Of a stretch of DNA of 64,000 bases, positions 1 through 9,999 are shown in pieces; position 1 is the stretch's first letter; every line of letters starts with the position of its first letter. Origin of the DNA: Syncephalastrum monosporum B8922 (lineage: Eukaryota; Mucoromycota; Mucoromycetes; Mucorales; Syncephalastraceae); NCBI GenBank assembly GCA_000697355.1, contig JNEN01001228.1, positions 248,001 to 312,000 on the forward strand. The letters are read 5' to 3'. The notes under the pieces were generated by a model, which did no database searches, was not told the origin of the DNA, and worked only from the letters and a program-made list of their open reading frames with translations. The position numbers and the translations under genes were made by a program.

Positions 1-158
1 AGAGACTGAGAGATTGAAGTGTGAATGGCAGCGGCAGCGCAATTCCCGTTGGGCAGGTCAGGTCGCGATTATCCGACGCATATTATTATTAGTTACTTTT
101 TTACCCCTCCTCTTTGTAGACTGTTCAGCCCTCTTCGTTTACATCTCCACTTCTCATC

Positions 159-1912
159 ATGTTGAAAAACTCCACTTGGCGTAAGTACTCTCTACACCAT
201 GGCGAGATGAATGGGCAGCCAAACAGTGAATGACGAAGGGGTTGTGTATATGTATGCGGATACTGATATCGTATTACCGTACCAGGTCTGGACGAGACCA
301 ACCTGGCCAACTTTGGGTCAGACCTTGAACGGCAGCACCGTAAAGAAGAAGGCTCGCTTGAAACGGCGTGGAACTATGAAGGCACGCCTATCAAACAAGA
401 GGCGTAAGTTGAAGTTAAACTCGTTCAGCTCGACAAGGCCCACTCACACGACACGTCTAAATATGGATTCTCTTATTAGTGGTCTTTGGATCTGGCGCGT
501 GCAAAACTTTGAACTGACGCCGGTACCTGAGCAGCAGTTCGGTCAGTTCTACCAAGGTAACAGATTGTAAAAGTGAAGTTAAACAGTAACTGATCATTTG
601 TTTCTGACTCGCTTATTACGTGTATCCAGGCGACAGCTACATTGTGCTTCGGGTAAGTCCCAGTCGAAGGATACAGTAGAAAAGAAGGGCGCTTTTACAC
701 TGGGTTGAATCGGGAGTACGAGGGATTGGCGCCCCTCTGTCATTTAAGGTTGAAACGAAGGTCTGCTGACACCTGATTTCCTCTATCCTTGCGCGGTTTA
801 GTCGACCAAAAAGGAAAACACCGATGGTCTGATCCACCACATTCACTTTTGGCTCGGTCTTGAGACAACACAGGACGAGGCTGGCACGGCCGCTTACAAG
901 ACGGTCGAGCTGGATGACTGTAAGTCCGAAAGAGCAGGACCGAAGGGGACATGCCCTCATCTACGTACATCACCTCTCATTTAGGGCTGGATACCCTGGC
1001 AACGCAGCACCGAGAAGTGCAGGGCCGCGAGTCGCAGCTCTTCCGCAGCTATTTCAAGGCGTTGCGGTACTTGCAGGGTGGTTTCGCGAGCGGCTTCAAC
1101 CACGTCGAGGAAGAAGAGCTGCCCACCCGTCTTTTGCGCGTGCACCGCCCCGCGCGTCTGGAAGGCACCCGCACTCACAATGCCGTTGTTATCACCGAAG
1201 TGCCGCTCGCCAAATCCAGTCTGCGCACGAAGGGCGTCTTTGTGCTGGACACAGGCAACGAGGTCTATCAATGGCAAGGCTCCGAGTCGCGTGGCGTTGA
1301 GCGTGCCAAGGCTGCCGAGTTCATCTCTCAGCTCATTAGTGAGCGTGATGGCAAGGGCGAAATGATTGTCATTGGTAAGCCCTTTCTTTGTCCCAAAACG
1401 CCCGCGTGGACACACACACACACACACACACATTATGAGCGTGATAACTCACGCGTCCAATCATTTTCATGTGGGATATGATAGAGCAAAACTCGGGCAG
1501 CGAGTACCAATTCTATGAGGTGCTCGGCTCCTCGGAGGGCGAGATCTCGAGCGCGGACGAGGACGAAGCAGAAGAGGAAGAGGAAGAAGAAGAGGCGACC
1601 AAGCGACTGCTGCGTCTGAGCAGCTCGGGTCACTTACTGCACAAGAAGCTCCACTTTGAGCTGGTGGCGGAAGGCACGATCCGAAAGGACATGTTCGAGA
1701 GCGAATACGTGTACGTGTTTGATGTGGGGCACCAGATCTACACGTGGATCGGCCGTGAGGCTGGCCGCAAGGAGCGTCGGGCCGGTTTGCAATACGCGCA
1801 GGATTATGCCAAGGACGCAAACAAGTCGCCTTTCATCCCCATCTGCCGTGTCATCCAAGGCGCAGAAGATGAACTCTTTGAATCTTCTCTCGAAGGTTGG
1901 CAGGGCTGGTAA
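159..1912 (+). CDS. Severin/gelsolin-family actin-binding protein
   Basis: A gene of about 391 codons in seven exons: 159-180, 286-403, 480-556, 630-652, 802-919, 985-1374 and 1485-1912. All junctions are GT-AG and keep frame. The start of the protein carries the severin-like [18 protein letters not shown], followed by [17 protein letters not shown] and GDSYIVLR, the first gelsolin repeat. A second repeat includes [20 protein letters not shown] and a third includes [17 protein letters not shown]. Three repeats and this length fit severin/fragmin rather than six-repeat gelsolin. Family members sever and cap actin filaments under Ca2+ control in the cytoplasm. A glutamate-rich linker lies between repeats 2 and 3. 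Exons 1 and 4 are only 22 and 23 bases, and intron 6 contains a CA repeat. The family is secure; the first exon is the least certain part. Confidence 0.88.
1411..1432. repeat. (CA)11 microsatellite in an intron
   Basis: Eleven CA dinucleotides in a row lie inside the last intron of the severin-like gene, between its donor at 1375 and its acceptor at 1484. No coding role is expected, but the length may vary between strains. Confidence 0.95.
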
Positions 1913-2158
1913 GAGAACATGCCATTGCCCATTTTCGTCTCTTCTTTTCTTTTTGTTCCTGTTGTTCCTATTTCGGTATCCCGGCGAAACGTAAAATGTG
2001 TAATAAACACACGTGAGGTTGCTGCTGCTGGCGAGGCACATATTTTTTATAACACTTTTTTTTCTTTTCACTCACGAAATTTGTGACGCACGTGCTTTAT
2101 TTGTTTTTTTTTTATGGATGCAGTATAGTAGGTTATTTTTGTGTGTTATTTTTGTTGG

Positions 2159-3178
2159 TTACCAGCCATGGAAGCTCTCGAGCCATGGTCTTCTATTCGA
2201 ATTGCAAGGATTGTTGGTGGTGGCGGTGGAAGCATTAGTAGTCGGGGCAAGAGGGTAAGTGGACGAGCGTCGATAAGGTTCCTTTGTGTGCTGCATGTGC
2301 TCCCAGAACACATTCCGTCTTAAGCTCTCGGTCAGCTCCTCGTTGGGTAGCTCCGTCATCCGCCGGCGTCTGCTTAAACAGCGTTCTTGCTGTGGCGGTT
2401 GCTGCTGGTGCTGATGGTGGTGGTGGTGATGGTGATATTGAGCTTGCTGTCGACCTTCGAGCTTTCGCTCTTCTTGCAGTGCAATCGAAAGAAGAGACAG
2501 ACGCGGCGCGGCAGGGGGTGGAGGTGTTTTGCGAAACGCCTGCTGTTGCTGCTGTTGTTGATACAGCTGTAGCTGGGGTAGCACCACCACAACCGCCTCA
2601 TCCTCGTCAATATCTTCGTCGTCGTCGCTAAAGTAGACGTCATCGTCGTAATACTCGTCGTCATACAAGTCATCGTCAGGGTCGGGATCGTTACAGCTAT
2701 TGTGAATATGATGCGTTGCTGATTCCACCATCTTTTTAGCAGTGGCGTCTGAGCACATCAGGTCATCCGGCGGTGTCGGCTGACGCTGTTCCCGCGGATC
2801 ATACGACTTGTCGTCTTTTGGAAGGCTGATAAACCGTTTGAAGCCCGCTGCCACATGACTGCTGCTTGTGCTGCTACTCAACGTCGTTGTGCTGCTTGCG
2901 ACCGGCGAAGGGATGTATGAGAAGTAGTCCTGCTGCTCCTCTTGGTTTGTCATGGTCGCTGATGCGTTAATATGCGTCTCGGGTTGAGATGTGGCGTCAA
3001 AGAGATACGCTTTGCTTTCTCGTTTGCTCAACCGCGTATGGTGCCACAGTCGCCATGACATGTTCTCCAGTCGATGTCCGTTCGCAAGGTGGTCCTTGCA
3101 TTTAGAGAACACTAGTGGAAGGGGTGAGACTCGCTTCGAGCAGAACGTATCCGATCCGGGCCACAAATACCTGTCCAT
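2159..3178 (-). CDS. DUF1752 (AreA GATA-like) domain protein
   Basis: A single-exon frame of 339 codons. The N-terminus (about residues 4-60) holds YLWPGSDTF, LVFSKCKDHLANGHRLENMS and WRLWHHTRL. This matches the fungal DUF1752 module found at the N-terminus of nitrogen-regulatory GATA factors and in several proteins that have no zinc finger. No GATA finger is present here. The middle is acidic with many D and E residues, followed by poly-Q and poly-H runs, and the protein ends SFHGW. It is probably a nuclear or regulatory protein in the nutrient-signalling group, which is an inference from the family alone. It is convergent with the severin gene, with 246 bases between the stops. The domain call is fairly sure; the function is unknown. 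Confidence 0.72.
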   Translation of the reverse strand: MDRYLWPGSDTFCSKRVSPLPLVFSKCKDHLANGHRLENMSWRLWHHTRLSKRESKAYLFDATSQPETHINASATMTNQEEQQDYFSYIPSPVASSTTTLSSSTSSSHVAAGFKRFISLPKDDKSYDPREQRQPTPPDDLMCSDATAKKMVESATHHIHNSCNDPDPDDDLYDDEYYDDDVYFSDDDEDIDEDEAVVVVLPQLQLYQQQQQQQAFRKTPPPPAAPRLSLLSIALQEERKLEGRQQAQYHHHHHHHQHQQQPPQQERCLSRRRRMTELPNEELTESLRRNVFWEHMQHTKEPYRRSSTYPLAPTTNASTATTNNPCNSNRRPWLESFHGW

Positions 3179-3507
3179 AATGAACTGATATCTTGAACAT
3201 GATTGAGGTCGGTGGCAATGGACAACAGCGGTTGCTCCATGGTTTCAGCAAAGAAGAAAAAAGAAAAAGAAAAAAGGTAAAGAAAACGTGCTTTTTAATG
3301 TTTTACATACACAGCGTGACCATACAAAAAAAAGTAAAAAAAATAAAAAGGTTATCTTCTGACCACAGGCAGCAGTCATTTCTTTTGCAGATGCTGAGGA
3401 GAGAGATAGTACAGAGGATAGTCCTAAGTTACAAGAGAAGAAGAGATTGGTGTTATTAAATCGCACTACTTTCGATCATCTCGGAAGGCGAGGTTCCGTC
3501 CTGCGTG
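3179..3507. other. Intergenic: promoter of the DUF1752 gene, 3' end of the cyclin gene
   Basis: No supported gene. The stretch is A-rich around 3247-3350, read as the upstream region of the minus-strand DUF1752 gene. The cyclin 3' flank lies at the far side. Confidence 0.6.
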
Positions 3508-5072
3508 TCACCCTCTCTCCTTTCTTTCGCTCTCTTTCGCTCTGTTTCGCGCTCCTCTCAACCACGCCCATCCTTTCTTCTTCTTTTTATTCCCCCAAAT
3601 TACCTGTGGATAACGCATTCCTGTTGTCGGGGCAGCTGGCGTACTCGTTCCCGTGGGGTAAGCATGATGCGGGGATGGCTGAACAGGGTAAGCCGGGGGT
3701 GGGGGTGGGGGCAGTATCGGCAGTGAAGGTTGTGCGGCAGAGGTGATTGTAACACCCGCGTCGCGTGCGTCAGATCCAGGCCCAGAACCAGCGGCATTTG
3801 TGGTGGCGGAAGCGGAAGCGGGAGCGGCTGTGGCGGCGGAGGATGAGGTGGATGCAGGAGGATAGTAGACAGGAGGAGGCAGGTTGTAGACGGGTGCTGT
3901 ATTGTAGGACAGCGGGTATCTCCGGATGGGCACGCGGGGCAGTGGTTGGTTCGCCTGCAAGGCAAAGTACGGCTGCTGAGTGTTGGACATCAGACTAAGG
4001 TATTGCCACTGGATGTTTGCCTGCTGCTGCTGCTGCTGTTGCTGCTGCTGTTGCTGCTGTTGTTGATTGTAGGGATCCAAAACAGTGGGCGCAACGCTAT
4101 ACAGTGTATCCATCACCGACATTTCCTCCTGCTCACTATTGGACTGTGTTGCGCGCGCCAGCTGATCGCGGAACCTGACCAACGCTTGCTTCCAGCGCGC
4201 ATATTCGTCCTTGTGCACAAACAACCGGTAATCGAGTACGTTAAGGAACTCGAATTCCATAATGGTTAGATCCGTTACTTTCATGGCCGATACATCCGAC
4301 CATGTTTTCGCCGTGTAAGTGTTATCATCAATGAACTTGTTGGCTGGGGCGGACATTAAGTGATGTTAGCCTTTGACACCCATGTACACGCATGTATATA
4401 ATATATTTCTGACATACCAAGCATCAATGCGACAGTGAACATGCGATACTCCGAGCCCTCAGCGCCTTGGATCTGTGGGCTATTTTGCAACAGCATGGCG
4501 ATGTACTTGAGCGAGAGCATGACGACCGACTCTGAAAGCTGGGTTGCTTGCAGGACCTGGGAGCAGAAACGTTTGAAACCTGCGCTTTTTGTCTTTGCAA
4601 TATGGGCTATTTCACGACTTTCTGCGTCTGCGTGTTGGTAGTGCGGGTTCGGATTGCGGCTGTGGAATTGGTGTGAGTGATAAGGTGAATCGCATGTGGC
4701 TGATGATTTATGCAAAGCCATGACGGAAGGCCTCCGTGCGCGCCACATGAGATACACCATCGAAGAGGCAAACTCGGCTAGTTGAGGAATAGTCAACACA
4801 GGTTCCGGGTTGTCGGTTGCGCTTGGCAATGGTTCGGCAGCGGGTGCAGGATAATAATCAGCGGCATTCATTGTTGTCGGGTACGCATGCATATCATCCG
4901 TTGCTCCTATTGTAGTAGTCCCTGCCACCAGGTCTTGTGGCGTGAGCGGTGCTGACGCTTGCGACGGTAGCTGTGGTCGGAGTGATTGCACTGGCTGCTG
5001 CGACTGTCTTGGTCCTTGCTGTGGTATCAATGGCGGAGGTGGATAGGATGGCTGCGATTGCGAAGGATACAT
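3508..5072 (-). CDS. Pcl/Clg1-type (Pho85-class) cyclin
   Basis: Two exons, 5072-4418 and 4343-3508, joined by a 74-base GT-AG intron, give about 496 residues. A proline/glutamine-rich N-terminus precedes the cyclin box, which starts near IPQLAEFASSMVYLMWRARRP and continues through SAGFKRFCSQVLQATQLSES and VVMLSLKYIAMLL. After the intron come ANKFIDDNTYTAKTWSDVSA, then LTIMEFEFLNVLDYRLFVHK. This arrangement is typical of Pho80-like cyclins that partner Pho85/CDK5-type kinases, and the MW-RRPS region resembles Clg1. The C-terminus has a polyQ run encoded at about 4021-4065 and long proline stretches. The partner kinase and cellular role cannot be read from this sequence. Confidence 0.85.
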
Positions 5073-5590
5073 TTATCTTGCTGCGGGTCAATTAGGATTA
5101 GGATTAGTATTATGATTAGGCATAGTCATGGACCAAAAAGTGTTCACTTGCCTTCTTTCAAAAGAGAAAGACAAAAAGATAAGACACGCTTTGAAAAGGT
5201 GGGATCGTGCGATCGTGAAACAGGACTCGCCGCGAGAAGCAAAAATCCCATACTCGGGGTCAAAGGGTTAGGATCCTAGGTATGAGCGAAAGAGCAAACA
5301 ACAAGAAATGGGAAAAAAGAAATAAAATACTGTCGAAAGTGGGGGGAGTTGGGGGTTTGTTGAGAAACGGCACACGGAACAAACTTTCGTGATCAACCCC
5401 CCCCCAAGGATTCTTTATGCTGACGTGCTGTAGTATATCGTCAATATCTGTAATGTATGGGATTCATATATGTATGTATAATGTCTCTGAGTATATTTGT
5501 CACACTACAAGTTAGGTATTATGTTTTGTATACGTATACGGTTACATGGATTTTGGATTTGGACAAAGCTCAATCTTAACCACTATAGGA
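5073..5590. other. Intergenic: cyclin promoter side
   Basis: No supported gene. It contains a short G tract near 5341 and a C tract near 5397-5405, and it serves as the upstream region of the minus-strand cyclin gene. No clear box elements were recognised. Confidence 0.55.
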
Positions 5591-7252
5591 TTAATATCGA
5601 GGATGGTACCCGTCGTCTTGGCCAGTAGAAGGAGGACTGTTAGGTGGCGATCTCCCCAAGTGAAGCGCTCGACGAATGACCATGTTTACAGCCGCAGTAA
5701 CTGTATGGTCTACACCTCCATGGCCTGTTAACAGTGACCGTGATGGATGCCCGTGGGTGCTATTCGCGTCGAATCGGCGGAGACGACTGCCTATCGAAGA
5801 CGAGACATGGGTCGTGCTGGACATGTTTCCAACCGTCTTGATCGACAAAGTGGATGAAGACGTTGTGCGCGGTCGATGGCCGTCTTCGTCCTGCTGATGC
5901 TGCTGATGATATTGATAAACAATGTAAGCAAGCGTACGGCAAACGCGCTGGCCCCATGCGGATGCGTCTTCGCCGTTCGCTTTAGGATCCAGAGTGAAAT
6001 AAAACGCCTTCACATTATCTTGACTGGCCCCCGTTTTCTTGCTGATGGAAGTGTCGACACTCTTTTCAATTGACTGCGGTTCTTCCAAGGACGACATTTG
6101 GCTCGTTGTGGCGATTCGTCGGGAACGATGGCTGCGGCAGAAACGCCACAGGATGCATACTGTACATACCCATAGGAAGAATGCCGCTGCCACACTGCAT
6201 CCAATTGCAATCTTTGCTCGATAACCCTCGGGTGAGTCCCAGAAATTCGCCGAGCCAGAAGATGCGACGTCATCTGCTTGTGGCGTCGGCAGACGTGGCA
6301 CTGTGTATCCCTCAACGACCTGGTTGAGGCTCGGGTTATAGAGCGTGACATGTTCGTCATTATCATAGAAAGCAATCAGGTCATCGCCAAAGTTTGTTGT
6401 GTAGTATGCCGTCGGTGATATGGCTGCTGTTGTACCGAGGAGTTTACTGCCACCGATTTCAGCCGGTCTTTTTACGTGAGCAAACCATGGGTCGATAATG
6501 CCGTCGGGTCGCAAAGTAAAAGTATACAAGTCTTGATCGGGAAAAGCATACAGCAGAATAGGCAGAGTTTCTTCGCCTGGCTCAACCGAAAGGTCCCTAC
6601 CACTGCCTAGCTCTACGTGCTCGTTTTCGGACCAAAAAGAGCCAAGGTAGCCCAACCACCGTCGTTGTGTCGAATCGAGACCGTACAAATCATTGGTGAT
6701 CCGCCCATGCTGATCCTGCGCCGTATAACGATAGTAAACAAATGTGCCTGCACTAACGCACAGTGTATCACTGGTATTTGTTGATAGTGGCGGTGACAAT
6801 CCATCCTGAGCTGGTACGCTCGTCCATGTCGCTGATGCGACGTCCCATAAACCTGCTTGTATTCCGTCATAGACAACCATTTGGCCTTGTTGCCCGGCAC
6901 ACCCAATGGTGGTGCGGGACCGATCAGCGCCATTTCCTGTACCGGTGTGCCACCGTCGCTCCGTTATGTCGTAAATGTGGTCGTCTTTGTCGGTCATGAC
7001 CACGACCAGACCTTCATTCGCCAGAACACCGCAGGTGGTGACGGTATTATGATGGATTCCATTGTTGCTTGCTGTTGTGGTGGGACTCCCTAGCATTTTC
7101 CACGCAAATGTTGTTTCTGACGACGACAAATCGAGCGCGTACAATTCGGCTGCCTTGGTGTAAGCATACAATGTCCTGTTGGCGCTGAAAAAGCAAGATG
7201 GATGTGCGATGGTCTGAGGTGGCTCTGGTGTGGGTGCTGCTTGTGTGCTCAT
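5591..7252 (-). CDS. Single-span membrane protein with kelch/propeller-like ectodomain
   Basis: An intronless frame of 553 residues. Residues about 1-350 are rich in short repeated beta-type segments such as NRTLYAYTKAAELYALDL, TDKDDHIYDITERRWHTG, QAGLWDVASATWTSV and DLYGLDSTQRRWLGYLG, suggesting a beta-propeller in the kelch style. A hydrophobic span follows at roughly 358-380 (AKIAIGCSVAAAFFLWVCTV), then basic residues and a Ser/Thr/His-rich cytoplasmic tail. This resembles the fungal kelch-membrane protein layout. No signal peptide is visible at this start, and I found no convincing upstream signal-peptide exon, so topology is uncertain. Function unknown. Confidence 0.68.
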   Translation of the reverse strand: MSTQAAPTPEPPQTIAHPSCFFSANRTLYAYTKAAELYALDLSSSETTFAWKMLGSPTTTASNNGIHHNTVTTCGVLANEGLVVVMTDKDDHIYDITERRWHTGTGNGADRSRTTIGCAGQQGQMVVYDGIQAGLWDVASATWTSVPAQDGLSPPLSTNTSDTLCVSAGTFVYYRYTAQDQHGRITNDLYGLDSTQRRWLGYLGSFWSENEHVELGSGRDLSVEPGEETLPILLYAFPDQDLYTFTLRPDGIIDPWFAHVKRPAEIGGSKLLGTTAAISPTAYYTTNFGDDLIAFYDNDEHVTLYNPSLNQVVEGYTVPRLPTPQADDVASSGSANFWDSPEGYRAKIAIGCSVAAAFFLWVCTVCILWRFCRSHRSRRIATTSQMSSLEEPQSIEKSVDTSISKKTGASQDNVKAFYFTLDPKANGEDASAWGQRVCRTLAYIVYQYHQQHQQDEDGHRPRTTSSSTLSIKTVGNMSSTTHVSSSIGSRLRRFDANSTHGHPSRSLLTGHGGVDHTVTAAVNMVIRRALHLGRSPPNSPPSTGQDDGYHPRY

Positions 7253-7767
7253 GGCTGTAGTTCAATAACACAGCAAACGGGAAGCCGGAATGAGATGTGT
7301 AATATTTTGTGGAGGTTGCAACAAGACAAAGGAAGGTGGCGCGCCTTCTGCAAGCAAGTCGTTGTATTTAATTTGTCCCTGTTTGTGGATAGCCATGCTC
7401 CCTCCTGTTACCCCCTTTCCTTGCCTTTGCCGCTTATTGCCATTCGTGGCTTACATGTAGGTGCTTGTGCTCCATCTGTTTCTTTCAAATTTGTCACCAA
7501 GGCGTGTTTCTTAGTCTTACTTTATCCACATCTGGCATACAGCTGGATGCTTTTTCCTAAGGCTGTCCGTATTTTATGCTTACACTTTTCATTACTTTAC
7601 GTGTTTTCTCTTTACAGTGCTCACGTTTTCATTGAAACTGTTGTTAGGACGTCGGTTCGGGCGTCCTAGCCTAGAGCTTTAATGTAAAGTATAAAGACTG
7701 TTTCAATTAAAATTAATTTGACAGGTATGACAGCGTTTAGATCAGGACATAGCGAAAACAGAAGATT
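7253..7767. other. Intergenic between the kelch-like and D-amino-acid oxidase genes
   Basis: No supported gene. A 155-codon frame on the plus strand at 7202-7669 has cysteine- and leucine-rich, non-protein-like composition and overlaps the 5' end of the membrane-protein gene. It is taken as chance. Confidence 0.55.
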
Positions 7768-9210
7768 CTATAATTTGGATTTGACAAGGCCTTTTTCAAC
7801 CAAAGCCACAGTGTATTCAGCTGCACCCCAGCTTGACTGGACACCAAAGCCGCCGTGTCCATACGCGTGCGTCACCGTGATAGGTTCACCATCCGGTTTA
7901 ACTATGGATCGGACATGAGACCTCGTGCAAATGAATACAACCCTTTCTTTGGATTCTTGCCTGTGGTCTCATTTTCTATGCGTGGACCGCCGATGCGCGA
8001 GGGCCGAAGGCCTACAGCATGGCGCACAATTTCGCAGCCAGCCAGTTCAGGGCAAAGTGCTTGTGTGCGCTGCAGAATCCCAGACGCTATAGCCTTTTCT
8101 GGATTAGGGTTGCTATTATAGTTGTGGACAGATGATGGGCATCAGTGCAAACTCCTGCAAAGCATGCTATTATTTGCAATGTACGCTTGGCTTACAAGTC
8201 GTTTTTCTCCTTGGTGCCACCGCACACGACGGTACCATCAGAACGAGGGATACAGTAAGTAGATTGGTCTTTGGCTAGGATGTGGATTCGTCTGTCAGTC
8301 TCAGTTTCGCCAAGAAAGCAACTGTACTTTTACTTACTCATGAAGGAGACTGTCTTCTTGATATGAGGGGCCCGTAAAATTACTGTTTGACCACGAGTAG
8401 GGAAGACTTTGGTGTCGTCCGCAAGATAGCGTGCACCGAGCCCGGTGCAGTTCACGACTGCATCGGCGTCAGACGGAATGGCTTCTTGCAGACAGCTGAG
8501 AGTTTGTCGCTTGACTTGACCACCGCCAGAGAGGAAGCGATGCATCAGCCATTGGATATAGTGTGGTGTATTAATTACGACTAAACAATATAAGTGATTT
8601 AGCTAGACGCTTCTTTGATTTTTATGTACCCACCCGTTGTGTAGCGATGGCCAACCTTGGCGGTCGGTGGCAGCTCAGCTGACTCGATAAATTCAAACTG
8701 ATATTATCCTGGTCAATGGCCCCTTGCTCTCTTTTCCTTAGGCAACAGGTGCTTACATTCTCCACAATATCACGAAACCAAGGATCGCCATAGTCGGGCG
8801 TATCTTCATCGTAGTAGTCTTCACTCGGAATTACCATGATGCCTGCCTCTTTGGCGTGCGTTTGGGCTAATTCCATAAATCGCCGGTACGTCTTCGCATC
8901 GAAGTCTACTCTTTCGTTGTCTCAGAATCCACTCTACCCGATGAGTATAATATACCTTGTAACAGCTTGTTTGAGTTGGGTGCCATTGTACGCCAGTGCG
9001 CACCTTCAAGCAAGGCGTAGAGCAAACTTTAGCTGCTTTGTTTGTATCGATAATTTCGAACGACATACCTGCATAAGGCGAGGTATACTCGATCGACATG
9101 TCTCCTGGTAGCCACTTGGCCACAATAACCACACTGTGCCCACGCTCTTGAAGTAGACGAGCTGTCGTCAAACCAACGACACCGGCACCGATAACAACAA
9201 TCTTGCCCAT
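7768..9210 (-). CDS. DAO: D-amino-acid oxidase, PTS1 (SKL)
   Basis: Eight exons (9210-9069, 9003-8956, 8905-8757, 8697-8634, 8580-8338, 8274-8196, 8112-7961, 7901-7768) give 336 residues. The N-terminus [20 protein letters not shown] is the FAD-binding GxGxxG motif. Further family blocks are [46 protein letters not shown] and [19 protein letters not shown]. The protein ends VKSKL, a peroxisomal PTS1 signal. The enzyme oxidatively deaminates D-amino acids, producing H2O2. Intron 7 (7960-7902) starts with GC rather than GT. Reading through it gives a stop, while removing it restores frame and the conserved C-terminus. The gene is divergent from its paralogue at 10000-11455, and two intron positions (flanking 64- and 79-base exons) are shared. 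Confidence 0.9.
7902..7960 (-). other. GC-AG intron in the D-amino-acid oxidase gene
   Basis: A 59-base intron with donor CACAG|gcaaga and acceptor ccatag. No GT donor restores the frame between GPRIENETT and [14 protein letters not shown]. The GC donor has the AG|GCAAG context usual for this minor class. Retention would end the protein before the PTS1 tail. Confidence 0.8.
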
Positions 9211-9999
9211 GGTAAAGAAAGTGTGAGAAATTCGTACAGGTGTTACCCTTAGTGATAAGATCCACCGGACAATTTTAATGACTCTGAGTGACCAAGCGTC
9301 ATACTCCATTCTTGTGCGGCCATAACATATACACCGCGTCATCCAACAGATGCACCGCACTACACTAAGAATTAAAGAGCTACGGACACATCCATTTCTC
9401 TGGCATCTCCAAACTCGTATCTCTGTATATACTACCGCAAATTTATTTACAAAATATGATAATCGATGTTCGTTCCATTCAAATACGTTCGTATAGCATT
9501 AGCAGGATTTCTTTTATATATGTGTCGTATGCATATATGCATGTCCATGGAAGATAGCGGTTTGTCTCATCGGTTTTGCACCAGAGAACATAGCCAATTA
9601 AGATATGCTGAAGACGAGAAAGCCACGGTATGAAAGGCGTGCAGATGCCCAAAACAGCAGATAGGGCGCTGCCTGCAATGGTTATCTAATGATATTGTTC
9701 TGAAATGAAAGTTGGCGGTGCTATACATATAAGGTCTTTTTGGTCTGGGTCTTACATCGGGATTTACAATAATCGACCAGCAGACAACAGCCAGTACTTA
9801 TATATAAGAATCTTCTTTATATATTCATTACGGCGCCCTTGACACGGGAAAAAAAAAAAAGACATAAGCCATGTCACCACCTGCCTTATATATGATTGTA
9901 TCTTATCGGTACTCACGGTACTGTGACCTTTCGTATTTATAAAGAGCAGCGGCTTTGGCTATCATCGGCTTACTTTATCTTCTGTCCTCAACTCCCTCC
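9211..9999. promoter_or_regulatory. Shared divergent promoter of two D-amino-acid oxidase genes
   Basis: The 789-base region between the two ATG codons has no supported gene. It holds seven HGATAR-type (GATA factor) hexamers on either strand, starting at 9253, 9457, 9552, 9659, 9682, 9903 and 9959. A TATA-like TATTTATAAAG lies at 9934-9944, about 56-66 bases before the plus-strand ATG. GATA factors control nitrogen-source genes in fungi; their action here is inferred. Confidence 0.6.

Noticed and set aside
7202..7669. 155-codon plus-strand frame
   Set aside because: It overlaps the membrane-protein gene's start, has Cys/Leu-rich chance composition, and no family resemblance.
7901..7970. Frameshift or pseudogene in the minus-strand D-amino-acid oxidase
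   Set aside because: A 59-base GC-AG intron restores the frame exactly and keeps the conserved end and PTS1, so a broken gene is not needed.
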